NCBI GenBank assembly: GCA_021203515.1
Contig: JAJQAY010000149.1
Location: 1 to 64,000 of the forward strand
DNA from: Bacteroides sp.
Lineage (GTDB): Bacteria > Bacteroidota > Bacteroidia > Bacteroidales > Bacteroidaceae
Direction: 5' to 3'
DNA: 64,000 bases
Shown here: piece after piece, positions 28,588 to 39,690 of the stretch
Numbering within the stretch: position 1 is the first letter of the stretch
Layout: the number at the start of each line of letters is the position of its first letter
Translations under genes and position numbers: made by a program
The notes under the pieces: generated by a model
Told to the model about the DNA's origin: nothing
Databases searched by the model: none
The model's input: only the letters and a program-made list of their open reading frames with translations

Positions 28588-28998
28588 ATGAGTGGAGATA
28601 AAGATACTTCATTTTTAGGTCACGGCTGGGCATTTCCTATTCGTTTTGATAGTGGAATAACCCCGACTGTGATGGTATCGGAAGAAGAAGACATCAAGGA
28701 AAGTCTGCATATCCTTTTCTCCACTCGTCTGGGCGAGCGCATTATGTGTCCCGATTATGGTACTGATTTGCATAATATGGTTTTTCATAATATGGATTTG
28801 ACAGCACGCACGCAATTGCAGGCGGCTATCGAAAAAGCAGTACTTTATTGGGAACCTCGTGTCACACTAACTAAGGTATCTTTTGATGTGAGTGAAGAAT
28901 GGGACGGTAAATTGAATATATTATTGGAATACACGATACGCCAGACAAATGCGCGCGGCAATTTAGTATATCCTTACTATTATGAAGAACATTTCTGA
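28588..28998 (+). CDS. gp25-like baseplate wedge protein
   Basis: Intact 136-residue GPW/gp25 family protein that nucleates sheath assembly at the baseplate. It has the core EEDIKESLHILFSTRLGERIM and CPDYGTDL, with a late LLEYTIRQTNARGNLVYPYYYEE. The EPR motif characteristic of gp25 is present (WEPRVTLTKV). It overlaps the next gene by 17 bases. Confidence 0.9.
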   Translation: MSGDKDTSFLGHGWAFPIRFDSGITPTVMVSEEEDIKESLHILFSTRLGERIMCPDYGTDLHNMVFHNMDLTARTQLQAAIEKAVLYWEPRVTLTKVSFDVSEEWDGKLNILLEYTIRQTNARGNLVYPYYYEEHF

Positions 28999-31900
28999 TA
29001 AAGATGGATTGAGTAGGGAGAAACGACTGGAAAAGGCATCAGCCCCCCGTTGTCCTGCCGGTACTGGAAGAGCGCTTTTCAGTTCTGCTTGCTCGTGCGC
29101 TTCATCAGTCTGATTTTTCATCTATATATAAGTTCCAATCACTTGTTATTCTGCTTGAAATTGAATTATTCGACACCGATGCAGCAGAAGAAACTTTTAT
29201 GCATTTTACTGTCTCTGAGAAATTTGTTCCGGTCATTTACGATTTAATTTCAAAAATGGATGATTGGTGCAGACGCTTGGAGTATGCTTGCCTATCCGGT
29301 AAGTCCATTGCTTTGTTGAAAGATTTGTCGGGACAAATATCTACGAACATCAGTCCGATGTTCTATTCCTTTTATAAGCAATATGGTGGCTTCCCGCAAG
29401 AGTCTCCTAGACAAATCTGGCTTGCTTCCGGGAAAAGAATAGGGACGAAAATATGACGGATGACTTCCCCCGTCGTCTTTATCTGTTGCTATTGTCATCT
29501 ATACGCTTGTTGCAATCCAAGCGTGAATTGTATAGAGAAGAGATTTATTCTTCCGGAACAATGGACCCATCGTTGGCACTTATTGTAGCCTTTCTTCATA
29601 ATTACAGGGATATTGCTGTAAACTTTAATGCACGTTGGCAGCAACTTCCGATGTTTTATTTGGACAAAATATTGAAAGTCTCCCGGAGAAAACAACTTGC
29701 GGGCACTACTTGGCTGGCTTTTGAGAGTTCACGGTAGGAGTCGGTACTGTATTGCATAAGGATTCTTATTGGAAAGCAGAGCATGACAGCTTGGCTCCGG
29801 GGTATAAATTGTTGTCGGATATACAGTTGACGCAAATGTCACTGGCCGAAATGAAGATGGTGGTGATGGAGAAGAACAAGGAACGCTATCCCGAAGCTGC
29901 TTTGGGATATGTGACTGCACTGAAAGAAAACCAACCCCCGAAAAGTTCATATTCCCCCGTTCCGATAGGTTTCTGCCTGCACTCATCGATGCTGCTGTTG
30001 GGAGAAGGGAAACGTGAGGTTAATGTGTTATTTTGTTTGACTGTGGAGTCTTTAGTTTTCATGGATGATACGGTAAGGCAGATAGCTGATGTGCAAGAGA
30101 TAAGTAGGGACGAGGCATTATTTAAGATACTTCACGATGCTTTTCATCTTTGGGTAAGTACGGTAGACGGATGGCAGGCAGTGGAAAATTTCTATATCCG
30201 TTTAGAAGAGGGGAAAGGGCTTCTGCTAACTTTCAGACTGGATGAGGATTTCCCGGCAGTGTCACCCTTAGAAGGTGAAAAGCTGCCTTCATTGCGTTTG
30301 TTGGTAAATTCCACCGCTTGGCTATCCCCATATTCATGGGCTCGCAGGATGCTGGTACGATCAGTGAAAGTGGCCGTATCGGTGCAAGGTATCCGCAATA
30401 TCCAAATGCATAATGATTTAGGGCGCATTGACATTCATCAGGCATTTACTCCTTTTGGTGCTATGGGGGATAAAGGGGCTTGGTTGGCCTTCGGCAATTA
30501 TGAAATGGCATGCAAACCGCTTAGTACAGTTGAACTCACTTTTAACTGGCAACATCTTCCGACATATGATGGTGGTTTGAAAGAGTATTATCAGAATTAT
30601 GATAAGGATATAGATAACTGCTCATTCAAAGGCCGGATTGACCAATTCAGAAACAGGAGTTGGAAGTCATTGGCAAGTTCGGCAGAGTGTTTTCTTTTTC
30701 GCACCTCTTCTGAAGCAGTGCCGGTGAAAGATGGGCCGCTCGTGGAATATACAACTATACGTTTCCCAATATCGGACCATGCAGTTTTACCGATGGGTGG
30801 AGCAGATAAGTTTCAGTTATCGGATGTGTGTTCCGGATTTTTTCGTCTGGTATTGATAGAACCGGATATGGGATTTGGTATGCATGAATATCGTCGGCTG
30901 TTTTCGGAGATAATGATGTATAGCGGTCGCGCACGGCATAAAAAGCCTTTGCCGGAAGTTCCTTTGGATTTATTGATGGATGCTCCTCAGTTGGGATATG
31001 TTGCCGAAGAAGAGTATGTTTTCAATGTGGGGAGCACACTTGATATGGTCTTCTCGTATATTCGTCCTTTATCAAATAGCATAACTGCATTGCCTGATAC
31101 CAGTCATCCTATCCCTTTATTGGAGGGACCGGAAGACGAGGGTAATTTGATGATAGGCATAAGGGGCGGTCGGTGAGAATTTGATACGTATGTATCTGGA
31201 TATGGAATTGCTACAGAGAGAAATAGACCACGACTTTTTACCCCGCACCGGTTGGTTTTATAAGGATGCTTTCGGTTGGGTGCAAATAGATGCTGTGAAT
31301 GTTCTTCGTGATGATACGGGCGGATTGATGCATAGCGGAGCCGTTGTATTGCAATTGCCTTTCTGTATAACTTCGGACATGACGGATGCGGAAGGAGTGT
31401 TTTGGGTTTGTGTAGCCGTACATTCCCATTTGTGTAATTGTTCTAATGTTCGCAATATCTATTTGAATGTGGCGGAAGCAAGTCCCATTGCTACGGAAGA
31501 AGCCGGATTATCTATACCGGGGTTGTTGTCGTGCAAGAGGGTAGCTGCTATTGCGGGAGTTCGTTCGGAAGAAGATGAAACGGAGATACGTACCAGGATG
31601 AGTGAACGTATTGCAAATCGGCACCGTCTGTTACTTCCTCATGAATATGAGCAGATGACCTTGCAGGAATTTCCGGAAGTAGCGAAAGTAAAATGTTTTC
31701 CGGGTATGAATGCCAAACAACAAAAGCGAAATGCAATTGTGACATTGGCCGCTGTGCATATGAGCAGTGGCAACAATTATCCTTTGTGCACGGATGAACT
31801 ATTGTGTAGGATAGAAAACTGTTTGCGGCAATATGCCTCTCCGTTTGCTCAAATAGATGTAATTAATCCTGTATATGAGGAAGTTACTGTCTTTTGCGGA

Positions 31901-32302
31901 ATTAGTTTGAAAAACGGTGAAACGGCAGGGATGGTTATTCAAGAAGTTTATGAAGGATTGAGAGCATCTATAGCACCTTGGGACAAGGCAGGTGGAATAC
32001 CGGTTTTCGGCTATTCGTTTTCTTTGCGGGATATGCAGAGCAGGATTAAGGAAGGTGGAAAGGTAAGTGTAGTGCATGGAATGAAGTTATTACAGGTAAT
32101 TTCTTCTAATGATAGTGGAAAATATGAACTTAGAGAATACATTTTAGCGGATGACGAGGAACAGATAGTGTCGCCTTCAGTTCCGTGGGCTATATTGGTA
32201 CCTGCCTCGCGACATTATGTAAAACTTGTGGCTGAGGGTGAATGGCGAAAAGATATTGAGATTGGAGATTTTGAAGTTGAAAATACATTTGTGATAAGAT
32301 AG
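28982..32302 (+). pseudogene. Giant baseplate J / wedge protein (Afp11-like), four frameshifts
   Basis: Five frame segments are consistent with one protein of about 1,105 residues. The lesions sit at C6 29043-29048 (one C too many), A4 29433-29436 (one A missing), TT 29728-29729 (one T missing) and G4 31163-31166 (one G too many). Repairs give SAPVVLPVLEERF, GKKNRDENMTDDF, ESFTVGVGTVLHKDSYW and IRAVGENLIRMYLD. The long middle part and the end (VDVINPVYEEVTVFCGISLK-type strand at about 31855-31915, QEFPEVAKVKCFPGM) match baseplate-J wedge proteins of Bacteroidetes eCIS. The alternative of several small genes is weaker, because the short frames have no proper starts. Confidence 0.7.
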
Positions 32303-32307
32303 CGGAT

Positions 32308-33024
32308 ATGGCAAAAACAAATCGCAGAACTTTGAAAGAATACTTTGGCAAAGGGAAGAAACCCGATAGCGGGCAGTTTGCTGACTTGATAGACTCGATG
32401 TTGAATATCGTGGACGATGGCTTCAACAAGTCTGCCGAGAGGGGATTATTACTATCTCCGCTCGATGATGCAGGGGTTGTGATGGAAATCCGCCAAAACA
32501 TACTGGATGGTGAACCGGCATGGATAATATCACTGGGTAAGGGCGGTGAGTTGCATATACACCGTGGCATGGACGAGGAAGCACTGCTGACGCTTTCCCA
32601 GGATGGTAAGATAGTATTGGGGACGAATGATAAAATCAGTCTTGAAATAAACGGCACGGTTCATGCCGACAGTTTTATCGGTGGCTATCTGCAAGGTAGG
32701 GCTTTGGCCAACGGGCAGTGGCAAAATATTGGAGAACTGGATTATGGCTGCGTCGGATATTGTATTGAAGCAGCTTGCGGGTTAAAAGGTAAGGGGCGTT
32801 ATGCTTTGGCGGAAGTAACCGCCATGCACTGTTTTGGCAAGCATCCCTATATTCGTAGTTCGCGTTCCTGGTTTGGTAGTCGTTTTAATAAAATTCAGTT
32901 TCGCTGGCATAGCGAGGGACTGAATTGTGTTTTGCAGGTACGTACCCGTTCGGACTATGGTGAAGATGTCTGGGTACATTATCGCGTCAAACGTATGTTT
33001 GACATGGATTTTATTTCCCGGTAA
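32308..33024 (+). CDS. Fibre-like CIS operon protein
   Basis: Intact 238-residue protein. The N-terminus RRTLKEYFGKGKKPDSGQFADLIDSMLN is a motif seen on fibre or collar proteins of Bacteroidetes phages and injection systems. It is followed by beta-rich segments (GKIVLGTNDKISLEINGTVHADSFIGGYLQG) and a compact C-terminal domain (WFGSRFNKIQFRWHSEG, WVHYRVKRMFDMDF). Its place between the two wedge genes suggests attachment at the baseplate, perhaps in target recognition. I see no enzyme motif. Confidence 0.6.
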   Translation: MAKTNRRTLKEYFGKGKKPDSGQFADLIDSMLNIVDDGFNKSAERGLLLSPLDDAGVVMEIRQNILDGEPAWIISLGKGGELHIHRGMDEEALLTLSQDGKIVLGTNDKISLEINGTVHADSFIGGYLQGRALANGQWQNIGELDYGCVGYCIEAACGLKGKGRYALAEVTAMHCFGKHPYIRSSRSWFGSRFNKIQFRWHSEGLNCVLQVRTRSDYGEDVWVHYRVKRMFDMDFISR

Positions 33025-33038
33025 AGCAAAAGAAAGAT

Positions 33039-34855
33039 ATGGAAGAACACATTACCATAATACGAAAAACCGAAGGAGAAGACTCGTACGCTCAACTTCA
33101 GGAGAAAGCACTGAAAAAAGTTCAGCGCATAGCGGGTAAGGTGTGGACCGATTATAATATTCATGATCCGGGTGTCACTCTGCTTGATGCACTGAATTAT
33201 ACATTGTTGGAAACTGATTATCGTTTGGGCTTTTCTCTGCCGGATTACCTGACTATTTACCAACATGAGTTTTCTGCCCGTCAGCATGCATTGTATGCTC
33301 CCTCAGAGATATTTCCCGTTAATCCGGTGACGGTGACCGATTATCGGAAACTATTTATTTCAAATATAGACGATTTGTCCGATGTACGGGTTATTGTACA
33401 CTCGGAGAACGGAACTTATGATTTTGTGCTGGATGTGTGGCCGGATACTTCGGATACAAGAAAGAAGCAGATAATTCAGGAAGTATACAAACTGTATCAT
33501 GCTCATCGTAATTTATGCGAGGACATTGGTTCCGTAAGTTTTCTGGAATACGATATTCTCCGTGTATGTGCGGAGATAGAGATTGATGATGCTGTCGATG
33601 CCAATTACCTGACAGCTCAAGTTTTCTTTGAAATACAGGAGTTTCTTCGGGCAGGTGTGCGTTTCGCCGGGTAGATGATTTATTGGCTGAGGGTAAAACA
33701 CCTGATGAAATCCTGGACGGACCGGAACAGGGGCGCATGATAGTAGATGATTTTTCGTTATGTACGGATTGGGATGAATATGATGTAGCTTGGTTATATC
33801 AACGACTTCGTGAGCTACCCGGTATTTCCCGTATCTCTTCATTCTATTTCAAAGAAGATGGAAATGTGATATATGGTAATTTGAGGAGAAAAAGTATATT
33901 TCAGGGATATGCTTTGGCTGAAATGGGTTATAGAAAACATGAAGTATCTTTCACTCGGAGAGGCAGATCTGTTCTTATTCTTTGGGATGCCGTTCAGCTT
34001 CGGTTCAGTTCTATGCGTGCGTCTTTGTATGGAGCACAAAATCATACAACAGACAAAGAAATATTGAATACTGTTCCGACAGGGATGTATAGGGACGTAT
34101 TTACTTATAATTCTTTCCGTAATGATTTACCGGACTGTTTTAAAAGAACTATTGATGAACAAACCGCTAATTATCTCGATATATTCGATCGTCTGACAGA
34201 AAATGTTTTGAGTGAATTGAAGTCACTTCCCTTTTGGATGCAACCCGATGAAACGGAATTGTCTGAAAAGAAAGAACTTTGGATGGATGTACTTGACGGA
34301 ATTTATGGCGAAAACAGTGATTTGCCATTCTTACGCAAGTATGAAGATAGCGACGAACGCCGTGAACGTAGAATTTATTTTCTGAAAGATATTTCATTAT
34401 GGGGCATGAACCGGGGAAAAGGAATGAATTTGCTGGATGATTCCCCAAAGGGAGAAGCTAGTATTGAAATGTATTTTAAGAGGCTCTTGAATGCCGATAA
34501 ATACCGGATGGAATTTTTTCTTTTGGAGCATCGTTTTCTGGAGTACAAGAGTGATGAGCTTCCGATAAAGGAAGAAAGTATTTTTCGGATATCCGTCGTA
34601 CTGGCCGTAGATGAAACATGGTTGCTGAACGATGACTTCCGGCATGGCTGTGAGGAGTTATTGATCAAGCGCCTGCCGGCTCATATCCGAATGACAATAT
34701 TCTGGCAGAGGAGGGGGCAGATATCTTCGTTTCGTTCCAATTATTTGTTTTGGAGATATTCTCTTCCTACTCCAAAGAAATACGGACTGGAAGAACTAAG
34801 TGGAAAAATAAAAGCGGATTTGGCTGATGATAACAATTGGTACTGTAAGGTTTGA
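33039..34855 (+). pseudogene. Second CIS baseplate wedge protein (Afp12-like), one frameshift
   Basis: Protein of about 605 residues once joined. The early motif VWTDYNIHDPGVTLLDALNYTLLETDYRLGF is a hallmark of the second large wedge protein in Bacteroidetes eCIS. The first frame stops at 33674. One extra C near 33664-33668 gives VRFRRVDDLLAEGKTPDEI and continues to 34855. The C-terminal part carries FRISVVLAVDETWLLNDDFRHG and ELLIKRLPAHIRMTIFW, as in gpJ-like wedges. It overlaps the tape-measure gene by 29 bases. Confidence 0.75.
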
Positions 34856-37777
34856 CATCCAAACGAATTGTGAGTCGTTCGCCTTGGCGCTAAACGGACG
34901 TTGGGATGCCTTCTTCCATACTTCTTTTGAAGTAGTGGTGGAGGAGGTGTTGTCTGCTTACGACCAACCGGATGCTGTCATCGATATAGGAAACTTGTCA
35001 CTTGATGTAGGAACTATTGATGAAGATGCTTTCAATACTCAGTTTCCACTCCGACTTCGAGAAGCCTTGGAGAAATATTGTAAAGAGAACTTGGATAACC
35101 ATCAGATTTCAAAAGATGGAAAAGAAGGGATTAGAGTAGTTTCTACGGGACTGAATGCTTTTGAATTGCTTTCCTTCTTCCTTTTACATGGTTATTTCCC
35201 ATATACTTGCGGAGAGCAGGATACTGACTTAAGCTTGTTGCTGAAAAAGGTTATTGCGGATGAGGCTTATCGTTTTAAGGAGTTTCTGAATTCTTATGGG
35301 CACTACGACTATTTGTGCCGCCGACTAATATTCCAGTTTACAGATGAAGAGTTAGGGCAAATCGTGAATATAGTTCAGCCCTCTGAGAGCAAGTTTATTA
35401 ATCTTTACGTACGAGTGCAATTGCATACTTACCGTTCTCTTAAACAGCCCGATGTAACTCGTGACGATTATAGGAATGTTGTTTGGGCCTTGGCCTTTGC
35501 CTATCTTTTTGCGGAGAGTGGTGGATATGTTAATCGTAAGCAGTTTGTGTTATATACCATTCGCGGGTTGGCAGCTCATCTAAATCTTGCTTTAGTCGAA
35601 ATGATTCGCATACTGACGGAAAGTATTCATGAATTGGAGCGAACGGTTGAACAACTTCCTGAACTATGGAATATTTTAAAGGAAATCCGGCAAGATGTGA
35701 AAGCGGAACTTTGGGCGTTCGACGGTGATTATCATACATTGCTTGTGCGAGAGGTGGTTACTGCATTACGTTGGGACAGTAAGGAAGAGAGAGAAAATAT
35801 TCTTTCACGCGAACACTTGATAAGTGTACTTTCCGAACAAAACTCCCGTAGAAGATTATTGAGGCAACTACGGGAAATAGAAATATATGTATTGGTAGAG
35901 GCTATTGTACCTCAGGAAACAGAATATGTAATTTCTTATGCCTGTGTGCTTGATAAACACAAAGATGCCGGAACCTTTTCCGGTAGGGCAGGCAGTGATT
36001 TCGGCCTTTTGAAGTGGGAGTTTATCTTTGCAGTTCTGATAGCTATGCCGGCTTCTGTGTTTAATAGAAAACAGTTTGTGTTGTCAGTACTTCAGCAGTT
36101 GGCGGCACACTATAACTTTTCGGTAGCAGAGTTGTTGCATTTACTATGCGCTGATAAAGAAATGATCGATAAGTTGTCCCCGGATTTATTGTCTGCTTTG
36201 CAAGAATTAAGCCGACTCTTTCAGTCGGAGAAGAAAGGGACACCTCTAAAGAATATTTACCGGAAGAATGGTTGATTGTCCTAAAGGCTCCACAGTTAGC
36301 TCGTAAATTTATTGGGGAACACAGTGAGCAACAGATAGCAGTTTGAGTAAAGCGTTTTTTCCTGCCCATAGTGATTTTATTGTCGGTTATGCTGCTATGC
36401 TCGACAAGGGATATGAGACAGGTATGCTGGAAGGAAAGGCGGTGGGGGGGTGAGTTTGCAGCGTTGAAGTGGGAATTCATTTTCTCATGTCTCTTTTCAG
36501 ACAATGGCATCGTATTGCATCAAAAGGTATTTGTTTATTCAGTCCTGCAGCAGTTAGCGGCCCATTATAATCAGAATGTCTCTGAATTAATGGGGTACTT
36601 CTGGCATAATTTACCTGTGATGTCAGTCGGGCGTGCATTGGGCGACTTGAAGGCTATCTTGAAGAAACTATACGATGAAAGTGTGTTGCCTTTGACCGAT
36701 GTCGGTATTGTGCGTTCACAATCGGATGCGAGCTTGGAACATTGGATACTGGATTTATTTGGCAATACTTCCATTTTATTTCTTCAGGGTAAGGAAGTCT
36801 ATTTGGAAAAATGGCTTGTCTATCTTTTAAATGAGAGAGAGGATTGTTTCCGGTCATTATGGAAAGCCGGGCGATTGAATGATACTTATCTCTTGAAACT
36901 GGTGAACCGGACTTCTTCTCTTCGCAACTTGTGGTTGCAGAAAGTCGGAGGTAAGCGATTGTCATCTATTTATCGTAATCTTTCGGACGCATACATGGCA
37001 TATCGTTCCCGATTTACCGGGTTGGGATATTGGGGACAACTGGGTGAGTATATCACTTTTTGGTTGGCTGAACTTACGATGAATAAATATTCCGCCTTGT
37101 CTGAGACAGAAATTAATCATTTTCTGGCAGAACACATCCGGCGGAGTGCTCCACCAGGGCTTACGATGCTGATAGAAGGAACTCTTGGAATATAAATAAA
37201 AATGTTACAGAGATTATTTATCATATTAATAAACTAAATGAGAAAGGAACTATTATGGAACAGATTTCAATTAAGAATGCCGGATTGGCATTATTTAACC
37301 CTTTTTTCCAGATTGTTTAAACTTCTGGGTTATCTGGATGACAGCAGACAATTCAAAGATGAAGATAGTAAAGTACGTGCAATTTTCGTGCTAGAGTATC
37401 TGGTATATGGTGAACAAAGAGAGTATCCGGAGGCGGAGCTGTATCTTAATAAACTATTGGTTGGCAAAACTGATAATAAACCGCTTCCCCGCAGTTGTCC
37501 ACTCACGGAAGAGGAGATGAAGACAACCGATGAGTTATTGTCATCGATAAAAGTAATATGGGATAAAATGAAAAATACTAGTGAAACGGCTATTCGTTAT
37601 TCATTCGTTCAACGGGAGGGTCTTGTGACCGATGATGATGGAAGGGGGATGAAAAAGTGGAATATAAAAGTATCTGAGAGAGCTTATGATGTCTTGCTGG
37701 ATACACTTCCATGGTCGTTTAAACTGATTAGATATCCATGGATGGATTATATGATAGAAACATATTGGAGGAATTGA
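34827..37777 (+). pseudogene. CIS tape measure protein, several frameshifts
   Basis: Rebuilt protein of about 983 residues that would set particle length. The N-terminus (MITIGTVRFDIQTNCESFAL, then VIDIGNLSLDVGTIDED) and the C-terminal domain ([56 protein letters not shown]) match the contractile-injection tape-measure family. A unit reading RKQFVL-x2-LQQLAAHYN recurs near 35540, 36065 and 36530. Lesions are at 36245, 36342-36344 and 37185-37186 (a T missing each), G7 36444-36450 (one extra) and the T6 run 37302-37307. The first frame alone gives an intact 482-residue N-terminal half. Confidence 0.75.
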
Positions 37778-37779
37778 AT

Positions 37780-38364
37780 ATGAATGCAGAAAGAATAAAC
37801 ATGGATGCTGTACCTTCACGGGTACAGCAGTCCAAACGCAATGATGAAAGTTTGCAGATGGTGGATAACCGTGCTTTGTCTGCTGTTCAAACCAAGATGG
37901 TAAATATTGTGCAGCGGGCAGAAGACGATGAGGACGATTTGTTGAAAGGTAAGTTCGTAGCCCAGCGTGACGAGGACGAAGACGACTTGTTGCAAGGTAA
38001 ATTTGAGCAACCGGTACAAGCTAAATCCGAGAACCAGACTGGCATTCCCGACAACGTGAGACAACGGATGGAAGACTCTTTTGGCACTGATTTTTCCAGT
38101 GTCCGTGTGCATCCTGAGTCATCCAAGGCGCCCGAAGTAGGAGCTTTGGCCTATACGCAGGGAACGGATATTCATTTTGCTCCCGGACAGTTCAAACCGG
38201 ATACTTCTACCGGACAACAGCTACTTGGACATGAGTTGGCGCATGTCATTCAGCAAGCCGAGGGACGCGTTCAGCCTACGACTGAGATTGGAGGAATGGC
38301 AGTAAATGATAATGAAGGCTTGGAACATGAAGCCGATGTCTTAGGTGCTAAAGCAGCCAGATAA
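37780..38364 (+). CDS. DUF4157 (eCIS core domain) protein
   Basis: Intact 194-residue protein. Residues 95-190 are the DUF4157 core ([55 protein letters not shown]) with HELAH at 151-155, a zinc-protease-like HExxH. Before it are two acidic repeats, [11 protein letters not shown] and [12 protein letters not shown] (residues 49-75), also typical of the family. Family members are tied to eCIS cargo loading or processing. Here there is no fused toxin domain, so it is a stand-alone core protein. An upstream in-frame ATG at 37738 lies inside the tape-measure gene and is less likely. Confidence 0.88.
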   Translation: MNAERINMDAVPSRVQQSKRNDESLQMVDNRALSAVQTKMVNIVQRAEDDEDDLLKGKFVAQRDEDEDDLLQGKFEQPVQAKSENQTGIPDNVRQRMEDSFGTDFSSVRVHPESSKAPEVGALAYTQGTDIHFAPGQFKPDTSTGQQLLGHELAHVIQQAEGRVQPTTEIGGMAVNDNEGLEHEADVLGAKAAR

Positions 38365-38370
38365 TAGCCT

Positions 38371-39678
38371 ATGAGGAAACTGACCGAATGGTTTCAGCAG
38401 GTACTCGACTCTGCTATCCGTCTTTACTTCAAGCAGGATTGCGGAATTGCTTCTTTGTACGAAGTTGTACCGCCACATAGCCCGTGGTGGCAAGAGATGA
38501 CCGGTATGTCCGAGGAGCAGATAACCTTTGAAGAAAAAGTGGTACTTATGCTTGCATTAATGCCACATCTTTATCCGCAGACACTGGATATTTTCTTTGT
38601 CAACAACAAGAACTTCGACCGTCCTTATACTGAGTTTGGTGGTTGGAAGAGGCTGTCGCACGGAGGATTTCTGCCTACGGGAGAGACGGTCGCTTTCATG
38701 CTTTCGGGCGAAGATGCGGACATGCGTCCTTCAGTCGTACGCCTGTTTGAAAAGGAACATTGGTTTTATATTCATAATATTCTTCGTCTGGAAGGCAGGG
38801 GAGAAGGAGAACCTTTTCTAAGCGGTCAGCTTCGTGTATCAGATGAGTTATTGAGCAAAGTGCTTCATGGCAAAGAGTATAAGCCTGACTATAGTACCGG
38901 TTTTCCAGCAAAACGGATAATGACTCCGCTTCAATGGAATGACTTGGTGGTAGACTATCATGTAGCCGAACAACTGGAAGAGATAAATACCTGGATAACC
39001 GGCTCGGATGTTATCATGGAAGAGTGGGGACTGAAACGTATTCTTAAACCCGGTTACCGAACCCTGTTCTACGGACCTCCGGGTACGGGAAAGACACTTG
39101 CCGCCACTTTGCTTGGTAAACGCAATGATATGGATGTTTACCGGGTAGACCTTTCCATGATTGTCTCCAAGTATATCGGTGAAACAGAAAAGAACCTTGC
39201 TCGTATTTTCGATATGGCGGAGAACCGTCGTTGGATACTCTTTTTCGATGAGGCCGATGCGTTGCTCGGTAAGCGTACTTCTACGCAAACCTCCAATGAT
39301 CGCCATGCCAATCAGGAAGTGGCCTATTTGCTACAACGCATCGAGGATTTCCCCGGTACGGTAGTATTGGCTACTAATCTGCGGAGTAATATTGATGAAG
39401 CATTTTCCCGGCGTTTCCAGTCTTTGGTTTATTTTCCTATGCCCGATGAGGAAATCCGTTATGAATTGTGGAACAAGATGATGCCCGGCGGTTGGCTATC
39501 CGCTCGTGAAGAATGCCTTCACCGGATTGCAGAGTACGAATTTTCCGGTGGAGCGATTACGAATGTCATCCGGAGTTGTGCGCTTCATTTGATGTCTGTT
39601 AGCTGTAACATTCTGGAAGAAAGTGCATTGATAAACTTTATAGCCCGTGAACAGGTTAAAGAAGGTGTCAGGCAATAA
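38371..39678 (+). CDS. CIS AAA+ ATPase (Afp15-like)
   Basis: Intact 435-residue AAA+ ATPase, the conserved ATPase of eCIS loci, thought to act in assembly or recycling rather than firing. It has Walker A GPPGTGKT (235-242), Walker B ILFFDEAD (299-306), a sensor region VVLATNLRSNID and Arg-finger SRRFQ near 356-360. The N-terminal 200 residues are a partner-specific region. It starts 6 bases after the DUF4157 gene. Confidence 0.93.
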   Translation: MRKLTEWFQQVLDSAIRLYFKQDCGIASLYEVVPPHSPWWQEMTGMSEEQITFEEKVVLMLALMPHLYPQTLDIFFVNNKNFDRPYTEFGGWKRLSHGGFLPTGETVAFMLSGEDADMRPSVVRLFEKEHWFYIHNILRLEGRGEGEPFLSGQLRVSDELLSKVLHGKEYKPDYSTGFPAKRIMTPLQWNDLVVDYHVAEQLEEINTWITGSDVIMEEWGLKRILKPGYRTLFYGPPGTGKTLAATLLGKRNDMDVYRVDLSMIVSKYIGETEKNLARIFDMAENRRWILFFDEADALLGKRTSTQTSNDRHANQEVAYLLQRIEDFPGTVVLATNLRSNIDEAFSRRFQSLVYFPMPDEEIRYELWNKMMPGGWLSAREECLHRIAEYEFSGGAITNVIRSCALHLMSVSCNILEESALINFIAREQVKEGVRQ

Positions 39679-39690
39679 AAAGCAATTAGA

